Positions 30,522 to 37,964 of a stretch of DNA of 57,122 bases are shown here, in pieces. Each line of letters starts with the position of its first letter. Within the stretch, counting starts at the first letter, position 1. The position numbers and the translations under genes were made by a program. The stretch spans positions 1 through 57,122 of the forward strand of contig DASUHB010000004.1 of assembly GCA_036273715.1 (NCBI GenBank), read 5' to 3'. The notes under the pieces were generated by a model. The model was given only the letters and a program-made list of their open reading frames with translations. It did not search any database and was not told the origin of the DNA. The stretch is from Gemmatimonadaceae bacterium (GTDB lineage Bacteria; Gemmatimonadota; Gemmatimonadetes; Gemmatimonadales; Gemmatimonadaceae).

Positions 30522-30857
30522 TCAGGTGCAACACCCGGACGCCTGACGCACCGGCATGGCGCGGCGTCGCGGCGCGAGTCCGGCCACGGCGTGCTCCATC
30601 TCGACGAACGCGTCGCGGCGCAGCGAGTAGTAGACCCAGCGGCCATCCTTCCGGTCGGACACCAGTCCCGCGTCCTTGAGCACCTTGAGATGGAACGACA
30701 GCCGGGACTGGGCCGCGCCTAACGCATCCTGCAGCTCGCACACGCAGCGCTCGCCGTCGCGCAGCATGGCGACGAGCGCCACCCGCGTGTCGTCCGAAAG
30801 CGCGTGGAACAGCCGGGCGGACCGGCGCATGTCAGCGGCGGAAGTCGTCGTGGGCAC
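30522..30857 (-). CDS. arsR: ArsR/SmtB-family arsenic-responsive repressor
   Basis: 111 residues of winged helix. The metalloid site Cys38/Cys40 is in ERCVCEL, the classical ArsR position in the DNA-binding helix; SRLSFHLKVLKDAGLVSDRKDGRWVYY-type recognition and wing follow. The extra C-terminal CC (SGCCT) may add thiol ligands. The GTG at 30857 is only 5 bases from the -10 box, so the mRNA would be leaderless or nearly so; an ATG at 30830 lacks a Shine-Dalgarno. Confidence 0.92.
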   Translation of the reverse strand: MPTTTSAADMRRSARLFHALSDDTRVALVAMLRDGERCVCELQDALGAAQSRLSFHLKVLKDAGLVSDRKDGRWVYYSLRRDAFVEMEHAVAGLAPRRRAMPVRQASGCCT

Positions 30858-30862
30858 ACCGT

Positions 30863-30890
30863 ATTATATCAACTATTGTTGATTTGACAA
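30863..30890 (-). promoter_or_regulatory. arsR promoter with overlapping ArsR box
   Basis: On the minus strand: -35 TTGTCA (30890-30885), 16-bp spacer, perfect -10 TATAAT (30868-30863). The spacer contains ATCAACAATAGTTGAT (30883-30868), an exact ATCAA-N6-TTGAT ArsR box. The repressor would therefore block RNA polymerase directly and release with As(III). Confidence 0.88.
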
Positions 30891-30906
30891 GCCCCGCGAT
30901 CCCGGA

Positions 30907-31857
30907 CTACCGCGACTCGCCTCGCGCCCGTAACCGCACCGTCGTGCCCCATGGATCCCGCGCCACCACGTCGCCGCCATCGCGCTCCGCCGCGTGGCCC
31001 GCCGCACGGAGACTCTCGAGGACGCCCGCAACCGCCTCGGCGTTAGGCACTTCGAGCGTCCACTCGGCGAGGCGCGCGTCACCCTCGTCCGGCGCGCGCG
31101 CACCGGCACCCGCCCACGTGTTCGCGCCGAGGTGGTGGTGGTATCCGCCCGCGCTCATGAATAGCGCGCCCGGATAGTTCCACGCCGTCCGGTCGAATCC
31201 CAGGCCATCGGCGTAAAAGGCCGCCGCCCGATCGATGTCGCCGACGTGGAGGTGCACGTGTCCCATCTCCGTGCCTAACGGCATCCCGGTCCAGGCCGTA
31301 TCCCCCGCGGCCGCCAGCAGGCCCGCCACGTCGATGGGATCGGTGGCCATCACCACCTGCCCGCCCTGCCGCCGCCATGTGTCTCGCGGGCGATCGGCAT
31401 ACACCTCGATGCCGAGGTTGTCCGGGTCCTGCAGGTACAACGCTTCGCTCACCAGGTGATCCGCCGACCCGGCGCGTTCGCCGGATGCAGCCAGGTGTCG
31501 CACGAACCGGCCGAGCGAGGCGCGATCGGGCAGCAGGATCGCGAAGTGATAGAGGCCGAGCCGGCCTCGGCGCGGCGCCGGAGCGGCGCCGCGGCGCTCG
31601 TCGAGCAACACCAGCGGCCTAACGGAACCGTGAGCTCCGAGCGACGCGTGACGCGCGCCGCGATCGAGCACCCGGAGGCCGATGACGCGCGTGTAGTAGT
31701 CGAGCGACCGCCCCAAATCGGCGATGTCGAGCCGCACCGGCCCGACCCGCGTGGCAGACGGCAGCCGAAATCCGCGCGGCGCCTCGCCGAAACGGCCCGG
31801 CGTCTCCGCGTCTCCGCGGTCGCCGGCGTCCACACGGTCGTTGGACCGCACGTTCAT
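30907..31857 (-). CDS. catE: CatE-like extradiol dioxygenase (VOC family)
   Basis: 316 residues with two vicinal-oxygen-chelate modules. Module 1 has LYHFAILLPDR and DPDNLGIEVYADRPRDTW; module 2 has MGHVHLHVGD and SAGGYHHHLGANTWAG. These are close to catechol-2,3-dioxygenase CatE/YfiE of Bacillus, which cleaves catechol in aerobic ring degradation. The usual third Glu at the C-terminal DPWG segment is absent, as I recall it also is in CatE. Divergent from the hybrid kinase (about 73 bp between starts). It lies about 14 bp from the ArsR promoter at the other end. Confidence 0.8.
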   Translation of the reverse strand: MNVRSNDRVDAGDRGDAETPGRFGEAPRGFRLPSATRVGPVRLDIADLGRSLDYYTRVIGLRVLDRGARHASLGAHGSVRPLVLLDERRGAAPAPRRGRLGLYHFAILLPDRASLGRFVRHLAASGERAGSADHLVSEALYLQDPDNLGIEVYADRPRDTWRRQGGQVVMATDPIDVAGLLAAAGDTAWTGMPLGTEMGHVHLHVGDIDRAAAFYADGLGFDRTAWNYPGALFMSAGGYHHHLGANTWAGAGARAPDEGDARLAEWTLEVPNAEAVAGVLESLRAAGHAAERDGGDVVARDPWGTTVRLRARGESR

Positions 31858-31930
31858 CGCCTTCCCAAGCGGTTCCGCACGCTGGTCCGAGTTTTGAGAG
31901 ATACGCGTATTGTCTACTTCGAGACGCTGC

Positions 31931-34900
31931 ATGAAATCTGCCTCAGGAAACGTGGAGGCCACAGGCCCATCCGCGGAGTTGGACGCGGATCGGAACAGCT
32001 CGCTCTTTGCCGGTGGAGGCGAGATGGGCGAGCGGATGCGCACGTTCGACTGGGCGTCGACGCCGCTGGGCTGCCCCGACCAGTGGCCGCAGAGTCTCAA
32101 GACGTGCGTGCGCATCATGCTGACATCGCGCCAGCCGATCTGGATCGGCTGGGGTGAGCAGCTGATCTTCATGTACAACGACGCCTACAGACCCATCATC
32201 GGCGGCCGTCATCCGCACGCGCTCGGTCAGCCCACGTCGGTCATCTGGCACGAGGTGTGGGATGTGATCGGTCCGATGCTGACGACCGCCATGCGTGGCG
32301 ACCGCGGGACGTACGTCGAAGCACAGCTCCTCATCATGGAGCGCAACGGCTACGAGGAGGAGACGTACTACACCTTCTCGTATAGCCCCGTACCGGATGA
32401 CGCAGGTAACACGGGAGGCATCATCTGTGCGAACACCGATGACACCCGGCGCGTCATCGGCGAACGGCAGACGGCCCTGCTCCGCGATATCGCCGCCAAG
32501 TCATCTGAAGCGCGCACGGCGGAAGACGCGTGCCGGCTCGCCGCCAAGGCGATCGACGAGAATCCGCGTGACGTCCCGTTGGCGCTCGTGTACTTGATCG
32601 ACGCCGGCGACCCATCGCGAGCCGTCCTAACCGCGGTGTCGGGACTCTATGCCCAACGCGCTTCGCCCGCGCCGTGGATCGTGGCGACGGACGGAGCCTT
32701 CTTTCCGGAGGCCGTGGCGCAATCCGAGGACGCGACCTTCCGCCTGCTGGACCTGCCCTCGAGCTTCGGGGCATCCCTCACCGGACGATGGCGGCGGCCA
32801 CCGACGCGGGCGGCCGTCCTCCCCATCGCCGCCCAGGGTGACAGCCGACCCGCAGGCGTTCTGATCGCGGGTATCAATCCCCTGCGACAGATCGACGACG
32901 ACTACCGTCGATTTCTCAAGCTCGTCGCGTCACAGATTTCAGCGGGCATCGGCAACGCGCAGGCGTTTGACGCGCAGCGCGAGCGCGCCGACGCGCTGCT
33001 CGCCCTCGACCGTGCGAAGACCGCGTTCTTCTCGAACGTCAGCCACGAGTTTCGCACCCCGCTCACGCTGTTGCTCGCGCCGGCCGAAGAGGCCCTCACC
33101 GACCAGCACACGACCAGCGCCAACCGCGAACGGTTAGGCATCGTCCACCGCAACGGCCTGCGCCTGCTCAAGCTCGTGAATTCCCTGCTCGACTTCTCGC
33201 GCATCGAGGCCGGGCGCATGCAGGCGGTATACGAGCCGACCGACCTGGCCGCCTACACGGCAGAAGTCGCGTCGAGCTTCCGCTCGGCCGTCGAGCGCGC
33301 GGATCTGCGGCTCGTCGTCGAGGGCGGCGCGCTGCCCGAGCCGGTGTTCATCGATCGCGACATGTGGGAAAAAGTGGTGCTGAACCTGCTGTCCAACGCG
33401 TTCAAGCACACCTTCGAAGGCGAGATTCGCGTGACGGTCGATTCCGACGATCACCGGGCGCGCCTGGTGGTGCGCGACAGCGGCGTCGGGATTCCCTCCG
33501 ACCAGCTGGCGCGCATCTTCGACCGCTTCCACCGCGTGCCTAACGCGCGCAGCCGGACGCACGAAGGCACCGGCATCGGGCTGGCGCTGGTGCAGGAGCT
33601 GGTGAAGCTGCAGGGCGGGACGATCGACGTCGAGAGCACACCGGGATACGGCACCGCATTCACCGTCGCGATCCCGTTCGGCGCGGCGCACCTTCCGCCC
33701 GATCGCGTGACACGCGAGCCGCATCGCGAGCACGACCTCGAGCGCACCGTCTCCGTCACTGCCACCTACGTCGAAGAGGCGCTGCGCTGGCTGCCCACCG
33801 ACACCTCGGCACCCGATCGGGACGCCGCGGCCTCGCCGGCGAGCGCCGACCCGGTCGTCCAGCATCCGACGGTGGTGGTCGCCGACGACAACGGCGACAT
33901 GCGCGAGTACGTGACGCGCCTGCTGCGCGAGCGCGGCATGCGAGTGGTCCCAGTGTCTAACGGAGCCGAGGCGCTCGATGCGATCCGCATCGCCCGGCCT
34001 AACGTTGTATTGAGCGACGTCATGATGCCCGAGCTGGATGGCTTCCAGCTGCTGCGTGCGGTCCGCGCCGATCAGCGCGTCGCCTCGGTGCCGTTCATCC
34101 TCTTGTCGGCGCGGGCCGGCGAAGAAGCCCGGGTGGAAGGACTGCACGCCGGCGCCGACGACTACCTCGTGAAACCGTTCAGCGCGAAGGAGCTCCTCTC
34201 GCGCGTCGACTCCCAGGTGCGCCGCGCGCGCGACCTCGCGCACGAGCGCCGACGCGCCGATGACGAGCAGCGCCTGCGCGTTGCGATCGAATCCGAGCGG
34301 GCGCGCTTTCGCAGCTTGTTCGTGCAAGCCCCGGCCGCCATCGCCGTGCTGCGCGGCCCCGATCACGTCTTCGAGATCGCCAACCAGGCGTACCTCGCCA
34401 TGGTCGGCAACCGCCCGGTGCTCGGCCAGCCGGTGCACGAAGCGATTCCGGATCTCGTCGGACAGGGCGTCTACGAGGCCTTCGACACCGTGTACGAAAC
34501 CGGCCGGCCCTTCGCCGCGAGCGAGTTTCGCGCCGAATTCGATGCCGACAACGACGGCGTCGCCGAAGAACACTTTTACAACTTCGTGTGTCAGCCCATC
34601 CGCGGCAGCGAGGATACGGTCGAAGCGCTGTTTTTCCACGCCGTCGAAGTCACCGATCTCGTGCGCGCCCGCCGCGAAGCCGAGCGCACACGGGCGGATG
34701 CGGAGGAAGCGAATCGCGCCAAATCGGATTTCCTGGCGGCAATGAGCCACGAGCTCCGAACGCCGCTCAACGCGATTGCTGGACACGCCGAGCTGCTCGA
34801 CATGGGCATCCATGGCCCGGTCACCGCCGGCCAGCACGAAGCGTTAGGCAGAATTCAGCGGAGCGAAGCGCACCTGCTGTCGCTCATCAACGACATTCTC

Positions 34901-35431
34901 AACTTCGCCAAGCTCGAAGCCGGCCGCGTGGAGTACCAGCTCGACGATGTCAGGCCGTGGGAGGTCGTGCAGGAAGTGCTGACGATGGTGCATCCGATGC
35001 TCGTCGGCCGCCAGCTGACGTCCGAGGTGCGCGTCTCGCGCGAAGTCGTGGCGCGCGGCGACCGGGAAAAAATCAAGCAGATCGTGCTCAACCTCTTGTC
35101 GAACGCCATGAAGTTCACGGACGCCGGCGGTCACATCGAGATCGACACGCCGCGCCGCGCAACGGGCGATACCCCGGACGGGGTCGTCTTACTCCGCGTG
35201 TGGGACACCGGCATCGGCATCCCGCGCGACCGTCAGGACATCGTGTTCGACCCGTTCGTGCAAATCCATCGGAAGCTGACGCACAGCACCGAAGGTACGG
35301 GGCTCGGACTCGCGATCAGCCGGGACTTGGCGCGCGGCATGGGCGGCGATCTCCGCGTTCGGAGCACGGAGGGCGGCGGGTCCGCCTTCACGCTGTCGTT
35401 GCAATCGGCGGCGCGCGCAGGCAACGACTGA
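31931..35431 (+). CDS. Giant hybrid sensor kinase: PAS-GAF-HK-REC-PAS-HK
   Basis: 1166 residues. Order: PAS-like (about 35-175, WASTPLGCPDQWPQSLK), GAF (185-345), first HisKA with His372 (SHEFRTPL), HATPase with DSGVG and GTGIGLA, receiver (646-765) with phosphoacceptor Asp696 (LSDVMMP) and Lys748 (VKPF), second PAS (790-915), second HisKA with His940 (SHELRTPLN), second HATPase with DTGIG and GTGLGLA. Two complete kinase cores flank one receiver, which allows an internal phosphorelay. There is no output domain and no separate regulator nearby. An in-frame TTG at 31910 is an alternative start. Confidence 0.9.
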   Translation: MKSASGNVEATGPSAELDADRNSSLFAGGGEMGERMRTFDWASTPLGCPDQWPQSLKTCVRIMLTSRQPIWIGWGEQLIFMYNDAYRPIIGGRHPHALGQPTSVIWHEVWDVIGPMLTTAMRGDRGTYVEAQLLIMERNGYEEETYYTFSYSPVPDDAGNTGGIICANTDDTRRVIGERQTALLRDIAAKSSEARTAEDACRLAAKAIDENPRDVPLALVYLIDAGDPSRAVLTAVSGLYAQRASPAPWIVATDGAFFPEAVAQSEDATFRLLDLPSSFGASLTGRWRRPPTRAAVLPIAAQGDSRPAGVLIAGINPLRQIDDDYRRFLKLVASQISAGIGNAQAFDAQRERADALLALDRAKTAFFSNVSHEFRTPLTLLLAPAEEALTDQHTTSANRERLGIVHRNGLRLLKLVNSLLDFSRIEAGRMQAVYEPTDLAAYTAEVASSFRSAVERADLRLVVEGGALPEPVFIDRDMWEKVVLNLLSNAFKHTFEGEIRVTVDSDDHRARLVVRDSGVGIPSDQLARIFDRFHRVPNARSRTHEGTGIGLALVQELVKLQGGTIDVESTPGYGTAFTVAIPFGAAHLPPDRVTREPHREHDLERTVSVTATYVEEALRWLPTDTSAPDRDAAASPASADPVVQHPTVVVADDNGDMREYVTRLLRERGMRVVPVSNGAEALDAIRIARPNVVLSDVMMPELDGFQLLRAVRADQRVASVPFILLSARAGEEARVEGLHAGADDYLVKPFSAKELLSRVDSQVRRARDLAHERRRADDEQRLRVAIESERARFRSLFVQAPAAIAVLRGPDHVFEIANQAYLAMVGNRPVLGQPVHEAIPDLVGQGVYEAFDTVYETGRPFAASEFRAEFDADNDGVAEEHFYNFVCQPIRGSEDTVEALFFHAVEVTDLVRARREAERTRADAEEANRAKSDFLAAMSHELRTPLNAIAGHAELLDMGIHGPVTAGQHEALGRIQRSEAHLLSLINDILNFAKLEAGRVEYQLDDVRPWEVVQEVLTMVHPMLVGRQLTSEVRVSREVVARGDREKIKQIVLNLLSNAMKFTDAGGHIEIDTPRRATGDTPDGVVLLRVWDTGIGIPRDRQDIVFDPFVQIHRKLTHSTEGTGLGLAISRDLARGMGGDLRVRSTEGGGSAFTLSLQSAARAGND

Positions 35432-35447
35432 CCGCGCGTCGAGGTGC

Positions 35448-35798
35448 CTAACGCTGCCGTCGCGCATCGCGGTGCGCAGGCTCCAACGCGGCGCGCGGCT
35501 CGGAGCGATAGAACTCGTCGATGCACGCCGTGATGACATCGCTGAGCACTTCTTCCAGACGACGGCGTTGACCGGGGGGCCGTAGCTCGTGGCGGGAACC
35601 CCAACTTTTCTTTACGGCCACGATCAATTCTTCGGGAAGCAGTCCGGCCGCGCGCGCGATTGCGCATACCGGGCGCGTGAAATCGGCGAGCTCACGGCGC
35701 GATGGTTCTCGTGCGTCGCTCGCCAATAGCCGAAGCCACAGCTCCGTCAGGAGCCGCTCCGCCTCATCCGGAAGCATCCGTCCGTCATTGCCGGCCAT
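35448..35798 (-). CDS. Small helical protein of unknown function
   Basis: 116 residues from ATG 35798 (MAGNDGRMLPDEAERLL). Predicted mainly helical, with a charged pattern LTELWLRLLASDAREPSRREL and a C-terminal arginine-rich tail. I do not recognise the family. It converges on the giant hybrid kinase with 16 bp between stops; a GCCTAAC heptamer marks the gap. Codon use fits its neighbours, so I take it as real. Confidence 0.6.
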   Translation of the reverse strand: MAGNDGRMLPDEAERLLTELWLRLLASDAREPSRRELADFTRPVCAIARAAGLLPEELIVAVKKSWGSRHELRPPGQRRRLEEVLSDVITACIDEFYRSEPRAALEPAHRDARRQR

Positions 35799-35935
35799 CG
35801 GGTGCCTCTGCACTCGAGGCCCTACATGCGCGAATCCACAATGCACGCTCGGCTTGAATCGCGCACTCGGGCGCTAACGCCAAAGTGCTACCCATTCGCG
35901 CGATCGACAAGGGGGACGCGTTTCCTCCCCCGGCG

Positions 35936-36291
35936 CTCGCTGCGGGCCTCGTGAGAAAGCGCTCGTGCACGGGCACTGCCACGACAAGTCGATCCCCGGC
36001 TTCGATGAGATCGGCACGGTGTTTGACAAGACCGGCCTCGACTCCAGGTTGCTCGATGCGGGCTGCTGCGGCATGGCGGGTGCGTTCGGTTACGAGCGGG
36101 GCGCACAGTATCGCGTGTCGATCGCCTGCGCCGAACGGGTGCTCTTGCCCGCGGTGCGGCACGCGGACGAAGATACGCTCATCATCGCCGATGGGTTCAG
36201 CTGCCGGGAGCAGATCGTGCAGACCACCAACCGGCGGCCGCTGCACCTGGCGGAAGTCCTGAAGCGCGCTCTGGACCGAGGAGGGCCATGA
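35936..36291 (+). pseudogene. 3' fragment of an FAD-linked oxidase / Fe-S (CCG-domain) protein
   Basis: About 110 codons matching only the C-terminal CCG domain of large FAD/Fe-S dehydrogenases: HGHCHDKS, LLDAGCCGMAGAFGYE, and ADGFSCREQI ... LHLAEVL. Complete relatives are near 1000 residues, with an FAD-binding and a 4Fe-4S part before this. Both are missing, and the sequence just upstream in this frame has no such resemblance. The reading frame from GTG 35965 stays open and its stop overlaps the SDR start (ATGA), so the remnant may still couple translation of that gene. Confidence 0.75.
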
Positions 36292-37289
36292 AAGAAGTCA
36301 TCGTCGTCACCGGTGCGTCGGCAGGGTTAGGCAGGGCGATCGTCCGGCGGTTTGCGCGCGACGGCGCGGCCATCGGGCTCATCGCGCGCGGCCGCGAACG
36401 CCTCGAGCAAACGGCCTTCGAGGTCGAGTCGCTCGGCGGACGCGCGCTGATGCTTCCGTTAGACGTCGCCGACGCCGACGCCGTCGAAGCCGCCGCGGCG
36501 CGCGTCGAGGCGGAACTCGGCCCGATCGACGTCTGGATCAACAACGCCATGGTGTCCGTCTACTCGCCGATCAAGCAGATGAGCGCCGCGGAGTTTCGCC
36601 GCGTCACCGAAGTCACCTATCTCGGGTACGTTCACGGCACGCTGGCGGCGCTCAAGCGGATGCTGCCGCGCAACCGCGGCGTGATCATCCAGGTCGGCTC
36701 GGCGCTGGCGCACCGCAGCATTCCGCTGCAGTCGGCGTACTGCGCGTCCAAACATGCGATCATGGGATTTCACGAGTCGCTGCTCAGCGAGCTCATCCAC
36801 GACGGCAGCAAGGTGCGCACGACCATGGTGCAGATGCCGGCGATGAATACGCCGCAGTTCGATTGGGCGAAGAGCCGCCTGCCCCGCCAGCCCCAACCCG
36901 TGCCGCCGATCTATCAACCCGAGGTGGGCGCCGATGCCGTGCACCATGCCGTTAGGCACGACGTCGGACGCGAGTTCCTCGTGAGCTGGTCCACGATCAA
37001 AGCGGTGGTGGGCGAGAAGCTCGTGCCGGCGTACATCGACCGCGACCTCGGCAGGAGCGGCTACGCGGCCGAGGAAACCCGGACGCCGGTGGAACCGGAT
37101 CGCCCCGACAACCTCTGGCATCCGGTGTCCGGCGATTTCGCCGCGCACGGCCGATTCGACGACCGGTCGCGCTCATCGAGCGTCGAGCTGTGGATGGCAA
37201 AACGGAAGCCGTGGCTCACGTTAGGCGCCGCCGTGGTCGGCGCCGTCATCGCCGGGGCCGCGATCACCACTCGGCACGACGATGGGTGA
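36288..37289 (+). CDS. Short-chain dehydrogenase/reductase with C-terminal membrane anchor
   Basis: 333 residues. Rossmann TGASAGLG at 8-15, catalytic Ser138, Tyr151 and Lys155 (YCASK). Longer than a usual 250-residue SDR: the extra tail (240-330) ends in a hydrophobic helix WLTLGAAVVGAVIAGAAI, suggesting attachment to the membrane. Starts within the stop of the truncated FAD oxidase. Its 3' end overlaps the convergent DoxX gene by 69 bp. Substrate unknown; lipid or steroid-type carbonyls are common for such tailed SDRs. Confidence 0.85.
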   Translation: MKEVIVVTGASAGLGRAIVRRFARDGAAIGLIARGRERLEQTAFEVESLGGRALMLPLDVADADAVEAAAARVEAELGPIDVWINNAMVSVYSPIKQMSAAEFRRVTEVTYLGYVHGTLAALKRMLPRNRGVIIQVGSALAHRSIPLQSAYCASKHAIMGFHESLLSELIHDGSKVRTTMVQMPAMNTPQFDWAKSRLPRQPQPVPPIYQPEVGADAVHHAVRHDVGREFLVSWSTIKAVVGEKLVPAYIDRDLGRSGYAAEETRTPVEPDRPDNLWHPVSGDFAAHGRFDDRSRSSSVELWMAKRKPWLTLGAAVVGAVIAGAAITTRHDDG

Positions 37290-37841
37290 GACCCGTGCGC
37301 CGCGCACTTCGCGGATGCGCTCCATCACCGGCGTCCCGACCACGGCCCGTCGGGCGCCGAGGGCGGCGGTCAGTGAAAACGCGACCGGCCGGCTGATGAC
37401 GAACGTCGCAAAGCACATCGCCAGCACGAGGTGATCCAGCGCCGCGCCAAAATACTGCCACGGTGCGACGTTCGCGCCCGGATAGTTGGAGGAAAACAGC
37501 AGGGCCATCATGTAGATGAATCCGGCCACGCTGGCCGTGCGAGCCAGGATGCCCAACAACAAGGCGAGCCCGATCGCGAGCTCTCCGTATGCCACGAGAA
37601 CGGCGATCGGCACCTGGTGCGTGAGCACGAATCCCCGCAGGACCGGCCGCATGAACGGATACGCCGCACCATCGGCCAGAAAGCGATGAATCCACCCGGC
37701 GAAGCCGCCGCCTAACGTGAACTGCGTGCCCACCACCTTGTACTCGGCGAAGATGAGGAACAGTATCCCCACGGCGATGCGCAGGAGCGAGAGCGCGCGG
37801 CTGTTGCGGTCGGCAGTGCCAGGTTGTTCGGAAACGATCAT
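37221..37841 (-). CDS. DoxX-family membrane protein
   Basis: 206 residues with four predicted membrane helices (LLRIAVGILFLIFAEY; VPIAVLVAYGELAIGLALLL; SVAGFIYMMALLF; LDHLVLAMCFATFVI), the DoxX/SURF4 layout. DoxX proteins are linked to redox or thiosulfate/quinone metabolism in some organisms. The last ~23 codons overlap the convergent SDR gene; the tail has low complexity, so the functional end may be earlier. Confidence 0.78.
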   Translation of the reverse strand: MIVSEQPGTADRNSRALSLLRIAVGILFLIFAEYKVVGTQFTLGGGFAGWIHRFLADGAAYPFMRPVLRGFVLTHQVPIAVLVAYGELAIGLALLLGILARTASVAGFIYMMALLFSSNYPGANVAPWQYFGAALDHLVLAMCFATFVISRPVAFSLTAALGARRAVVGTPVMERIREVRGARVSPIVVPSGDRGPGDDGADHGGA

Positions 37842-37964
37842 CGGGAGTCGGTTGTGGGAAATCACCGGCCATCGAGCTCGGCATAACCTGCGCCCGCGCA
37901 CAGAGATTCCGTAGCGGCGGGGTGGCATGCCGCCGCCGCAAGGCATCTCACGCAACGTTCCGGA

